Of a stretch of 64,000 bases of DNA, positions 45,673 to 56,382 are shown piece after piece (the first letter of the stretch is position 1; every line of letters begins with the position of its first letter). This stretch comes from Brasilonema sp. CT11 (GTDB taxonomy: Bacteria > Cyanobacteriota > Cyanobacteriia > Cyanobacteriales > Nostocaceae). Below the pieces are notes generated by a model, which worked only from the letters and a program-made list of their open reading frames with translations, searched no databases and had not been told where the DNA came from. Location of the stretch: the NCBI RefSeq assembly GCF_017982655.1, contig NZ_JABXYX010000019.1, positions 1 through 64,000 of the forward strand. The letters are read 5' to 3'. The translations under genes were made by a program, and so were the position numbers.

Positions 45673-45717
45673 CACTGTCTGTTTTTCAGGTTTGAAGATT
45701 CTTAAGACTTTATAACT

Positions 45718-46440
45718 TCAAGATCCCTGACTCTGTAAACTTTTCATTTCTTGTTGTACATCCAATGCAATCTGCAATGCTTCATTCAGCAATCGTCCGT
45801 GTTCACTAGCCTGTTCGCTGACTTGCATTGCGGTTAATGTTGCTAAATTATCCGCAAACAGTTCTAGTTTACTAACAATAAATTTTTGATTTTCTCTTAA
45901 AATTCTTTCTGTCTTTAATGCCCGAACTAAATCATATCTAGTCAGTTTTAGTGCTTCTATAACTTTCTTTCTTTCATTCAAGCTCACTCCTACATTGCCT
46001 GCTGCTTCTATTTGATCGTTGATGTCTATTGCTTTAATGACAGCATTATATCTCTCAACATCACTCAAGAGAATTTTCAGCGAATGTGTCATGTTTTGTC
46101 TGACAATACGAATTCTTTGTTTCCATAAAAAATAGAAAAATACTTGTGTCAAAACTCCTACTGAACAACTAGATATGACTAGTAATAGCCAGGAAGGTAT
46201 AGTAACCCAATTAACAAAGAGTCTGATAATCACATCAAAAGCAACATAACTAGAAACTAGTATTGTCATTCCAATAAAAACTACCGTAGCAGCCTCAGAA
46301 CCTTTGGCTCTTTCTATAACTTGACTCAGTAGTCTTTTCATGGGGTGAGTAAGAATTATGAGTTCATCGCTCACAGGTAAATTAGTCAATTTTTGCAGTT
46401 CTTTTTGACCAATCTTTAATCCTTGTAAATCATTACGCAC
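45718..46440 (-). CDS. Hypothetical membrane protein with C-terminal helical domain
   Basis: 240 residues. Two TM helices (about residues 50-72 and 80-105) are followed by a long helical cytoplasmic part (about 112-240) with heptad-like spacing (RYNAVIKAIDINDQIEAAGNV through LNEALQIALDVQQEMKSL). I do not recognise the family. The gene is convergent with the alpha/beta hydrolase; their stops are 45 bp apart. Confidence 0.65.
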   Translation of the reverse strand: MRNDLQGLKIGQKELQKLTNLPVSDELIILTHPMKRLLSQVIERAKGSEAATVVFIGMTILVSSYVAFDVIIRLFVNWVTIPSWLLLVISSCSVGVLTQVFFYFLWKQRIRIVRQNMTHSLKILLSDVERYNAVIKAIDINDQIEAAGNVGVSLNERKKVIEALKLTRYDLVRALKTERILRENQKFIVSKLELFADNLATLTAMQVSEQASEHGRLLNEALQIALDVQQEMKSLQSQGS

Positions 46441-48615
<2,175 letters not shown>

Positions 48616-48695
48616 GACGCGCTACACGACTGCTGAAGCACATCCGGTGGCAAATTCAAAAAGCCTGCAAATGCAAACCCTTCAGCCTGCAACGA

Positions 48696-49628
48696 ATGCT
48701 GAAACTGCCTGATTCCATCCCTCGCATGAAAACACCGGTCTCTGTGGACGAGTCCTATAAACTTTGTCGCCAGCTTATAGTCAAGTATTCCACGACTTTT
48801 TACATCGGCACTTTGCTGGTCGATAAGCCAAAGCGCAAACATATTTGGGCAATTTATGGTTGGTGTCGCCGTACAGACGAACTCGTGGATGGTCCCGCAT
48901 CTGCTATGACCACACCAGAAACTTTGGATCTGTGGGAACAGCAGCTGGAATGGATTTTTGCTGGACACCCATTGGATAATCTTGATGTCGCTTTGGCGGA
49001 TACTATTCAGCGTTTCCCGATAGATATTCAGCCCTTTAGGGATATGATTGCTGGTCAGCGTATGGACTTATACCGAAGTCGCTACGAAACCTTTGAGGAG
49101 TTACACCTTTACTGTTACCGCGTTGCTGGGACAGTCGGTTTGATGTCAACAGCAGTGATGGGTGTTGACACTTCCACAAACACGGCTCCGTGGAATTGCC
49201 ATCAACAGCCGTATATCCCCACTGAAGAAGCGATTACTCTGGGAATAGCCCATCAACTCGCCAATATTCTACGAGATGTTGGGGAGGATGCAAGGCGGGG
49301 GCGGATTTATATTCCCCAAGAAGACTTGGCGCGCTTTAACTACACAGAGCAAGACCTGTTGAAAGGAGTGGTGGATGATCGGTGGCGATCGCTAATGCGC
49401 TTTCAAATTGCACGGGCACGCCAATTTTACGCCAAAGCAGAAAAGGGAATCTCTTACCTATCTGCCGATGCTCGCTTACCAGTATGGGCATCTTTGATGC
49501 ATTACAGTCGAATTTTGAATATCATTGAACGCAACGATTACAATGTGTTCACTCGACGTGCTTACGTGCCTCAATGGCAAAAATTACGTGCTTTGCCAGC
49601 GGCATGGTTACGAGCACAAGTCTTATGA
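48696..49628 (+). CDS. crtB: Phytoene synthase
   Basis: 310 residues. Both prenyl-diphosphate-binding Asp-rich motifs are visible: WCRRTDELVDGP (about residues 67-78) and NILRDVGEDARRGRIYIPQED (about 190-210). The YCYRVAGTVGLM block is typical of the family. It condenses two GGPP molecules to phytoene, which crtP next door desaturates. Probably cotranscribed with crtP. Confidence 0.98.
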   Translation: MLKLPDSIPRMKTPVSVDESYKLCRQLIVKYSTTFYIGTLLVDKPKRKHIWAIYGWCRRTDELVDGPASAMTTPETLDLWEQQLEWIFAGHPLDNLDVALADTIQRFPIDIQPFRDMIAGQRMDLYRSRYETFEELHLYCYRVAGTVGLMSTAVMGVDTSTNTAPWNCHQQPYIPTEEAITLGIAHQLANILRDVGEDARRGRIYIPQEDLARFNYTEQDLLKGVVDDRWRSLMRFQIARARQFYAKAEKGISYLSADARLPVWASLMHYSRILNIIERNDYNVFTRRAYVPQWQKLRALPAAWLRAQVL

Positions 49629-49741
49629 GAAAGTTGTCATTTGTCCTTTCTCGTTTGTGATAACAAGTGACGAATGACAAATGACAAATAAACTATTGAC
49701 ATTTAACCTTAGACTCTGTTAAGATTATTCCTCGTGACCCT

Positions 49742-49833
49742 GGAGAGGTGGCTGAGTGGTCGAAAGCGACGGATTGCTAATCCGTTGTACAGTTCGTAAG
49801 TCTGTACCGAGGGTTCGAATCCCTCCCTCTCCG
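49742..49833 (+). tRNA. tRNA-Ser (anticodon GCU)
   Basis: Long-variable-arm tRNA. The acceptor 5' strand GGAGAGG (49742-49748) pairs with CCTCTCC (49826-49832), with discriminator G at 49833. The anticodon stem ACGGA/TCCGT encloses TT-GCT-AA, with the anticodon at 49776-49778. The variable arm TGTACAG...CTGTACC and the T arm GAGGG-TTCGAAT-CCCTC are intact. CCA is not encoded. Confidence 0.97.
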
Positions 49834-50454
49834 TTGATTAAGAAAAAATAAGGGAAAAGTAAGATAGGTTTATAAAAAACGGAGAACCTCACCCCTCTGG
49901 TCTGGCTGAGCGCCAGAGGCGCACGCTGCGCGAACGCTCCAATTCAAAATTATCAATTCAAAATTCGTCTTGAAAAGTTTTGCGCCGGGAAACCCCTTCG
50001 GGGAAGACCTCCGGTCTCGCTGCGCTAACGCCAGTCGCCTGTGGAGGGAAAACGCCACATGCTTCAAGCCGGGAAACCCGTCCAACGCAGTGGCTCCCCT
50101 CCCGCAGCGCTGGACTCACCGGACGCGCAAACATTCCGCAAAATAAAGAATTCTTTTTTTGTTAGCGCAGCGGGGCGTTTGCGTAGCGCCCCCTTAGGGG
50201 CTAGCCCTCCTTTGAATTTTGAACTTTGAATTCCCCTCTGGGGCAGGGGGTGAGATGTTTTTATTGTAAGTAATTAGGTGTAAGCGTAAAGCCCTCAGCG
50301 TCGCTGTGCTGGGCTTGACATTTTTGACTTCTCAGACATCCTCTAAAGGGGATGTTATTATTTATCATCTGGAGCCATTAAAGAATTTAATTCATCATTT
50401 AATTTGAATCTTACTTTTAGGCTCCTGAATAAATGAGGAGTGAAACTAAATATT
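49834..50454. repeat. Intergenic cluster of dispersed repeats
   Basis: Contains AATTCAAAATT repeats (about 49940-49970 and 50210-50232), a GGGAAACCCCTTCGGGGAAGACC module, a TCAAGCCGGGAAACCCG module shared with the 12.7-kb cluster, and an inverted GCTAGCCCC...AAACGC repeat (50175-50205). A hairpin, AAGCCCTCAGC...GCTGGGCTT followed by a T-run (about 50289-50326), could be a terminator. No gene is seen. Confidence 0.6.
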
Positions 50455-51783
50455 ATGCAAAAGATAAATGCTGCCTTTGCTCTGGCTTTGACAACCCTAG
50501 CAGTTGGTTTCCTAGCAGCTGCTTGCGATACAGCTCCCCCAAACAGCCCAACAGGTAATACTAATACCACAAGTGCCAGCCCAGGAGGAAGCTCAACAAC
50601 AACAGCTACCAGTGGTAATGGGTTGAAAATTGGTTCCCTGCTACCAGCCACTGGTGACTTGTCTTCCATTGGACAGCAGATTATACCCTCAGTCCCCTTG
50701 CTTGTGGAAACTGTCAACGCTTGCGGTGGCGTTAACGGTCAACCTGTGACTCTTGTTCAGGTAGATGACCAAACTGATCCTAAAGCTGGTGCTGCTGGTA
50801 TGACCAAACTGGCAACTGTAGATAGAGTTGCAGGTGTTGTTGGTTCCTTTGCCAGCAGCGTTTCTACTGCTGCTGTCTCAATTGCTGCTCAAAATAAAGT
50901 CATGCTAATTTCTCCCGGTAGTACCAGCCCCGTATTTACTGAACAGGCAAAACAAGGGCAATTTAAAGGTTTTTGGGCACGTACTGTTCCACCTGATAGC
51001 TACCAGGGACCAGCCATAGCCGCACTTGCTAATAAAAGAGGTTATAAAAAAGTTTCTACCGTCGTCATAAATAACGACTATGGCGTCGGCTTTGAAAAAG
51101 CATTTGTGCAAGCTTTTGAAAAATCGGGGGGAACTATTGTTAATAAAAATAACCCCGTCCGCTACGACCCCAAGGCAACCACCTTTGATACTGAAGCATC
51201 TGCTGCTTTTGCTGGTAAGCCTGATGCAGTCCTTGGCGTTTTTTACGTAGAAACAGGAAGTTTACTCTTAAAAGCAGCGTACCAGCAAGGTTTGCTGCAA
51301 GGAGTGCAGGTGATGCTGACAGATGGAATGAAGTCAAATGATTTTCCTGGACAAGTCGGCAAAACCAGTGATGGTAAGTACATCGTATCTGGAGTGATTG
51401 GTACGGTACCAGGTTCCAACGGTAAAGCATTAGAAGCTCTAAATAAACTCTGGCAATCCAAAAGAGGAGGCGCACCAGGTGAATTTGCTCCTCAAGGTTG
51501 GGATGCCGCCGCCTTGCTAGCACTAGCAGCACAAGCTGCTAAGCAGAATACAGGCGAAGGGATAGCCAGTAAAATCCGCGAAGTTTCTAATGGTCCTGGT
51601 ACAGAAGTAACTGATGTATGCGAGGGACTAAAGTTATTGAAAGAAGGTAAAAAAATCAATTACCAGGGAGCTAGTGGTAACGTGGATGTTGACCAAAACG
51701 GCGATGTTATCGGTATCTACGATGTCTGGACAGTTGGGGACGACGGTAAAATCAAGACGATTGATAAAGTTAGCCCAAAGTAG
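50455..51783 (+). CDS. ABC transporter substrate-binding lipoprotein (branched-chain amino acid type)
   Basis: 442 residues from ATG 50455. AGGAG at 50436-50440 is rather far (14 nt), but the alternative GTG overlaps it. The signal peptide ends in a lipobox, LAAAC. After a Ser/Thr/Asn-rich linker the periplasmic-binding-protein fold begins LKIGSLLPATGDLSSIGQQ. The set GSFASSVSTAAVSIAAQNKVMLISPGSTSPV, VVINNDYGVGFEKAF and QGWDAAALLALAA is typical of LivJ/NatB-like receptors. No permease or ATPase genes are adjacent. The exact ligand is unknown. Confidence 0.9.
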   Translation: MQKINAAFALALTTLAVGFLAAACDTAPPNSPTGNTNTTSASPGGSSTTTATSGNGLKIGSLLPATGDLSSIGQQIIPSVPLLVETVNACGGVNGQPVTLVQVDDQTDPKAGAAGMTKLATVDRVAGVVGSFASSVSTAAVSIAAQNKVMLISPGSTSPVFTEQAKQGQFKGFWARTVPPDSYQGPAIAALANKRGYKKVSTVVINNDYGVGFEKAFVQAFEKSGGTIVNKNNPVRYDPKATTFDTEASAAFAGKPDAVLGVFYVETGSLLLKAAYQQGLLQGVQVMLTDGMKSNDFPGQVGKTSDGKYIVSGVIGTVPGSNGKALEALNKLWQSKRGGAPGEFAPQGWDAAALLALAAQAAKQNTGEGIASKIREVSNGPGTEVTDVCEGLKLLKEGKKINYQGASGNVDVDQNGDVIGIYDVWTVGDDGKIKTIDKVSPK

Positions 51784-51891
51784 AAGTTAAAACATAACAG
51801 GTATGGTGCCGTACTCTCGGCTAACGCACTGCCCAAAAGTTTAACAAAATTCGACTCCCCCACTATATCCTTATGGGTTAGTGGTGGGATC

Positions 51892-51911
51892 AAAGGAGGT
51901 CAATCAAACTG
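51892..51911 (+). promoter_or_regulatory. Perfect Shine-Dalgarno followed by a non-standard start (hemD)
   Basis: AAAGGAGG at 51892-51899 is followed, in the hemD frame, by TCA ATC AAA CTG. CTG at 51909-51911 has a 9-nt spacer from GGAGG. No ATG, GTG or TTG lies in frame between the upstream stop (51879-51881) and ATG 52017. Confidence 0.6.
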
Positions 51912-52748
51912 CTTACTCCATCCATACAACTGCCCTTACATGGTAAGCGAATCATCGTTACCGCACCTCGCAACTATGCCGCCAGGTTATCTGAGCAACT
52001 CATTAACCAAGGTGCTATGCCGTTTGTGATGCCAACCATCGAAACTTGTTCATTAGAAAACTTTACACAGTTAGATGCTGCACTGCAACGTATCGATGCA
52101 TTTGATTGGATTGCTTTTACCAGTAGAAACGGTATCGATGCATTCTTCCAACGTCTGGAAGATTTGCAGATAAACCCCTTTATATTGACAAAATGTCGAT
52201 TATCTGCAATAGGATTGGACTCTGAAAGATTAGCAGCTTTGGGAGTCAAAGTCGATTTAGTACCGAAAGAACCCAGCCCAGCAGGAGTGATTGCTGAATT
52301 GGCTAAAATTCCGGATATTGCTCAGAAAAATGTCCTTGTCCCAGTTCCAGAAGTTGTAGGCGTACCAGAACCCGATGTGATTCCAAACTTTGTTGCAGGG
52401 TTAGAAAAATTGGGCATGAATGTCACCCGTGTACCGACTTATAGGACGCGGTGTTTAGATAAAGATATTTATGAGGTTGAGTTAGATCTGATTCGGCAAG
52501 GCAAAATAGATGTTATTGCTTTTAGCAGTACTGCGGAAGTGGCAGCTTTTTTGCAAATGGTTGACTCAAAAAGTGATTACGAGCATTGTGCGATAAGCCC
52601 TTGGCTTGACGCTACGCGTATCGCCTGCTTTGGACCCTACACAGCAGCAAATGCAAAGAAGTTAGGTTTAAATGTCTCAATAGTTGCTCAGGATTATAGT
52701 TCATTTGCAGGATTTGCTGAAGCAATCGCTCTTTGGGCACAGCAATAA
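51909..52748 (+). CDS. hemD: Uroporphyrinogen-III synthase, probable CTG start, with in-frame repeat
   Basis: 279 residues if started at CTG 51909. The N-terminal block QLPLHGKRIIVTAPRNYAARLSEQL is conserved in cyanobacterial HemD and lies upstream of the first ATG (52017), so ATG 52017 would delete a core strand. FDWIAFTSRNGIDAFFQRL, IDVIAFSSTAEVAAFL and ACFGPYTAANAKKLGL follow the family pattern. It cyclises hydroxymethylbilane to uroporphyrinogen III for haem, chlorophyll and bilins. Residues AISPWLDATRIA derive from a 35-bp dispersed repeat (52590-52624) placed between family-conserved segments. Confidence 0.88.
   Translation: MLTPSIQLPLHGKRIIVTAPRNYAARLSEQLINQGAMPFVMPTIETCSLENFTQLDAALQRIDAFDWIAFTSRNGIDAFFQRLEDLQINPFILTKCRLSAIGLDSERLAALGVKVDLVPKEPSPAGVIAELAKIPDIAQKNVLVPVPEVVGVPEPDVIPNFVAGLEKLGMNVTRVPTYRTRCLDKDIYEVELDLIRQGKIDVIAFSSTAEVAAFLQMVDSKSDYEHCAISPWLDATRIACFGPYTAANAKKLGLNVSIVAQDYSSFAGFAEAIALWAQQ
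52590..52624 (+). repeat. 35-bp GCGAT...ATCGC repeat inside hemD
   Basis: It is nearly identical to the intergenic copy at 52842-52876 just downstream (differing only in GCTACG versus GCGAAG) and to the inverted copy at 35986-36020. The reading frame of hemD stays open through it. Confidence 0.85.
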
Positions 52749-52841
52749 TTTTTTGGTATTAAATTCTTCGTACTCACTTGCGGCGGTTGGCATATAAGCT
52801 GAATTTGGCAAACGGCGATGCTCCAGCTTTCTCGCCGCTTT

Positions 52842-52876
52842 GCGATAAGCCCTTGGCTTGACGCGAAGCGTATCGC
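52842..52876 (+). repeat. 35-bp GCGAT...ATCGC repeat, intergenic copy
   Basis: Second copy in the same orientation, 252 bp after the hemD copy, in the gap before the histidine phosphatase gene. Confidence 0.8.
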
Positions 52877-52999
52877 AAAAGTTTGTGATTGATTGACTTT
52901 TTTGGTTGATTACTTTGTCCTGGTGTCACATACTCGATTGCGAGATTGATGGTATTTTATTTTTGCACAAACTCCTCTATCCCAATCGCGATACAAGCT

Positions 53000-53638
53000 A
53001 TGACACTCAATTTATATTTACTGCGACATGGAGAAACTACTTTTAGTCAAAGTGGTAATTTCTGCGGTGAAACTGATGCGGAGTTGACTTCTGAAGGGAT
53101 GCAGATGGCACAGAGTTTTGCCGATGTTTATCACAAATTGAAGTGGGAAGCGGTTTATGTTAGCCCTCGGAAGCGCACAATTACAACTGCTAAGCCATTT
53201 TGTGATGCTATCGGTATGGATATGCAGTTGCGTGACGGACTTAGAGAAGGTAGTTACGGCGAATGGGAAACTAAGAGTAAATCGTTTGTCCAAGAGAATT
53301 ACGCAGAAAACTATGTAAAATGGTTGACAGAACCGGCTTGGAATGCACCACTAGGTGGAGAAACTGCGGTAGATATTGCTAACCGTTCTATGCCTGTAAT
53401 TGCTGAAATTCAAGAAAAACATCCCCAAGGTAATGTTTTAGTAGTATCCCATAAAGCTACGATTCGGATTATGCTTTGCAGTTTATTAGGAATTGATTTG
53501 GGACGCTATCGCTATCGGGTGAATATTTTGGTTGCGTCGGTAAATATGGTTAAATTTGACGTTAATGGTCCTTTGTTAGAAATATTAGGCGATCGCCATC
53601 ATATACCCGATCATATTCGCTTTCGTCCGGGAACATAA
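53000..53638 (+). CDS. Histidine phosphatase (phosphoglycerate-mutase-like) family protein
   Basis: 212 residues from ATG 53000; the frame extends further upstream, but the domain begins here with LNLYLLRHGETTFS. The catalytic His is in RHGET, with the second His in VVSHKATIRIML (about 154). YVSPRKRTITTAKPF and LREGSYGEWE are family-typical. Members act on small phosphate esters such as alpha-ribazole phosphate or phosphoglycerate; the specificity here is unknown. Confidence 0.88.
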   Translation: MTLNLYLLRHGETTFSQSGNFCGETDAELTSEGMQMAQSFADVYHKLKWEAVYVSPRKRTITTAKPFCDAIGMDMQLRDGLREGSYGEWETKSKSFVQENYAENYVKWLTEPAWNAPLGGETAVDIANRSMPVIAEIQEKHPQGNVLVVSHKATIRIMLCSLLGIDLGRYRYRVNILVASVNMVKFDVNGPLLEILGDRHHIPDHIRFRPGT

Positions 53639-53640
53639 TA

Positions 53641-53748
53641 GTCGCTTGCCTCCGTATCACCAGCTTTCAAGTTAAGTGGACAGATAATGATCGTGACTGG
53701 AAATATGACTACGTACAACCCGGTTACACCAAAGGTGGGCTGTCTTGA
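53641..53748 (+). pseudogene. Possible coding remnant
   Basis: One frame reads VACLRITSFQVKWTDNDRDW...QPGYTKGGLS-stop, with protein-like composition (several W, Y and D) but no start codon or ribosome binding site, because it sits directly behind the phosphatase stop. It may be the tail of a lost gene. I do not recognise it. Confidence 0.25.
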
Positions 53749-53817
53749 GCCAAGCGTTCACATGTCGCAGCTAGTAGCTTAAATTGAACGTAAGCCAAAC
53801 CCAACAAATCCTCAACT

Positions 53818-54807
53818 ATGCCCAAACCCAAAGTTTTCATCACTCGTCACCTTCCCACCAAATTAGAGCAACTGCAACAGATTGCTACCATTGAAGTCTG
53901 GGAAGAACGCCAACCGCCTCCCTATGAAGTTTTACTAAAAAAGGTCAAAACAATTGATGGTTTGCTGTGCTTGCTGACAGACGAGATTGATCAGCAACTG
54001 ATAGAAGCAGCCGGAACCTCTTTTAAAGTTATTAGCCAAATGGCAGTTGGATACGACAATATTGATATTCCCGCCGCTACCGCACACAAAATACCAGTTG
54101 GTCATACCCCCGGTGTCTTAACAGATGCAACTGCTGACTTGACTTGGGCGTTACTCATGGCGGCTGCACGGCGAGTGGTAGATGCAGACCGATTTGCTCG
54201 TGGCGGTCAGTGGCGGACGTGGGAACCAAATTTGTTCCTCGGACCTAACATCACAGGTGCGACTTTAGGGATTGTTGGTTTTGGGCGCATTGGTCAGGCG
54301 ATCGCTCGTCGTGCCAAAGGGTTTGACATGAAAATCTTTTATACCAGCAAACACAGATGTGATCAGGAGTTAGAAAAAGATTTAGGTGTGGAGTTTACAG
54401 CGTTTGAACATCTGCTGCTAGAGGCAGATTTTGTGACAATTCATACACCATTATCGGATGAAACTTATCATCTTTTTGGCGTTCCCGAGTTTGAATTGAT
54501 GAAGCAATCTGCCATTCTCATCAACACAGCGCGGGGAGCAATTGTCGATCCAGAAGCGTTATACCAAGCGCTTGTGAGTGGTGAAATTGCAGGTGCTGCC
54601 ATCGATGTCACCGATCCAGAACCAATACCAACAGATAGTCCTTTACTGACTTTAGATAACTTGATTATTACACCTCATATTGGCAGCGCCAGCCGTCAAA
54701 CACGAGAAAAAATGGCAAACATGGCGATCGCCAACTTGATTGCTGGGTTAAAGGGGGAACGATTGCCTAATTGTGTCAATCCTGAAGTGTATCAAATAAG
54801 AGGATAG
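53818..54807 (+). CDS. D-2-hydroxyacid dehydrogenase (glyoxylate/hydroxypyruvate-reductase-like)
   Basis: 329 residues. The NAD(P)-binding motif is LGIVGFGRIGQAIARRAKGF (about residue 149), the catalytic Arg is in LINTARGAIVDPEAL (about 236), the Glu in DVTDPEPI, and the His in ITPHIGSASRQT (about 285). The opening PKPKVFITRHLP resembles GyaR-type enzymes. It reduces glyoxylate or hydroxypyruvate, possibly in photorespiration. It borders the AT-rich conflict-type island to its right. Confidence 0.9.
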   Translation: MPKPKVFITRHLPTKLEQLQQIATIEVWEERQPPPYEVLLKKVKTIDGLLCLLTDEIDQQLIEAAGTSFKVISQMAVGYDNIDIPAATAHKIPVGHTPGVLTDATADLTWALLMAAARRVVDADRFARGGQWRTWEPNLFLGPNITGATLGIVGFGRIGQAIARRAKGFDMKIFYTSKHRCDQELEKDLGVEFTAFEHLLLEADFVTIHTPLSDETYHLFGVPEFELMKQSAILINTARGAIVDPEALYQALVSGEIAGAAIDVTDPEPIPTDSPLLTLDNLIITPHIGSASRQTREKMANMAIANLIAGLKGERLPNCVNPEVYQIRG

Positions 54808-54889
54808 GGGCGATGATTCTCGTACCCCGTTTAGAAAGTTTTTGATATTATTATCTAGCTAGCCTCATTTTATACTGAAGGAATTAGCT

Positions 54890-56326
54890 ATGCCCCAAGT
54901 AGAAAAGTTAAAAATTTTTCTTGCTTCTCCTGGCGATGTGAGTACGGAAAGAAATCACGTTGTTAAAGTTCTCGAAGAGATAAATCGTACTGTGGCTCCC
55001 GATAAAGGTGTTGTATTAGAGGTGATTCGCTCCGAGAATGCTTATCCTGGATATGGTAAAGACGGTCAAGCCATTATCAACGAGCAGATAGGCAAAATGT
55101 CTGATTACGTATTGTTTATTGGGATTATGTGGAATCGCGTTGGAACTCCAACAAAGCGTGATATATCCGGAACAATTGAAGAATTTAAACGAGCTAGGAG
55201 AACTTTTCATAGAATTGGTCAACCCGAAATATGGTTTTATTTTCGGTCAATGACTGAAGGGGTAAAAAACAAAATTGAATTAGAACAGCAAGGAAAAGTT
55301 AAGCTATTTAAAAATAGTTATAGTAAAAATGGATGTGGATTATTTCGTGAGTATAAAAACCCTTCTGAGTTCCGCAATAAATTACGCGAACATCTTACTC
55401 TATGGTTAAATAATCGTAGGAAAAAAAGAGTAAAAAAGAGCAGTGCCAGGTCAAAAACGAATACAAGTTCATCATCAACGGAAAATGCATCTGCAAGTAA
55501 ATTAAAGACTTATGACGACCCCAAACAAGTAGGCGTCAGTTCCAATGTAATACCTAAAAGGCGAACATCGGCTATTAAAAATCATAATAATTCAACTACT
55601 AAATCAAAAACTAAAACAAGTAAAAGCATAAGTAATTCTGGAGCTTGGGTTTTACTGAATGACTATTTATTTGAAACCCAATCAGTTGAAATGAACGCCA
55701 ATAAAAACCTTGTCCTTAATATACCAATTGTCAGTGCAGAACAGGAGGCGACTTTACGCAATCTACAATCAGTTAGTCATTATCACACCAGAAGACAAAT
55801 TATCTATGCTTACCAAAATGATGCATCTATGGTGCAGGTGGAAAGTGTTGAGACTAAATCTATAAAAGGTAAAACTTCCTATATAGTTACGCTAAAGCCA
55901 ACACCACAGTCGTATAGTTACAATATTGTTAATTATTATGGCTATACATTCGAGCAGGTTGCTGAATCACGGATTCGTTTTTTTTTATTAAAAGAAATTC
56001 CGAAAAGTGCAGATAAAGCTTATCAATCAACACCGGATTATATTATACGAGAAAACGACTACCTAGTCGAATCAAAAGGGCATATTATTACTGATGTATG
56101 GAAAAAGTGGATTACGGAACCACAGATGTTTTTAATAAATGCACGTTTAGCGGCAGTATGCTTTTTAAAAATTAATAATATAGTCGAACACATATTGGAA
56201 TTAGAATTTTTTTTTCTTAGTAAGAATGTTGTATCCGTAAAATTTCGCGGACAAATACGACAATTTCACTCTAATAAAGAAATTAGTGTAATACAAATAG
56301 AAGGTAAATGTGCCCTGGAATCATAA
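54890..56326 (+). CDS. DUF4062/TIR-like N-terminal domain protein with unknown C-terminal domain
   Basis: 478 residues. The N-terminal domain (about 5-175) begins LKIFLASPGDVSTERNHV, continues DGQAIINEQIGKMSDYVLFIGIMWNRVGTPT, then SGTIEEFKRA (Ser93, Glu97/Glu98), PEIWFYFRS and a final EFRNKLREHLTLWL. This is the DUF4062-like pattern common at the N-terminus of bacterial NLR-type and conflict proteins, probably a TIR- or nucleoside-deoxyribosyltransferase-like fold. A Lys/Ser/Thr-rich disordered linker (178-250) leads to a 228-residue C-terminal domain that I do not recognise. The last third is very AT-rich. Its stop is 57 bp from the stop of the convergent macro-domain gene. Confidence 0.72.
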   Translation: MPQVEKLKIFLASPGDVSTERNHVVKVLEEINRTVAPDKGVVLEVIRSENAYPGYGKDGQAIINEQIGKMSDYVLFIGIMWNRVGTPTKRDISGTIEEFKRARRTFHRIGQPEIWFYFRSMTEGVKNKIELEQQGKVKLFKNSYSKNGCGLFREYKNPSEFRNKLREHLTLWLNNRRKKRVKKSSARSKTNTSSSSTENASASKLKTYDDPKQVGVSSNVIPKRRTSAIKNHNNSTTKSKTKTSKSISNSGAWVLLNDYLFETQSVEMNANKNLVLNIPIVSAEQEATLRNLQSVSHYHTRRQIIYAYQNDASMVQVESVETKSIKGKTSYIVTLKPTPQSYSYNIVNYYGYTFEQVAESRIRFFLLKEIPKSADKAYQSTPDYIIRENDYLVESKGHIITDVWKKWITEPQMFLINARLAAVCFLKINNIVEHILELEFFFLSKNVVSVKFRGQIRQFHSNKEISVIQIEGKCALES

Positions 56327-56382
56327 AATGAAAGTGCACTGGAAATAAGTGCATAAAAAAATTGAGTTTAACTATCAATGTT

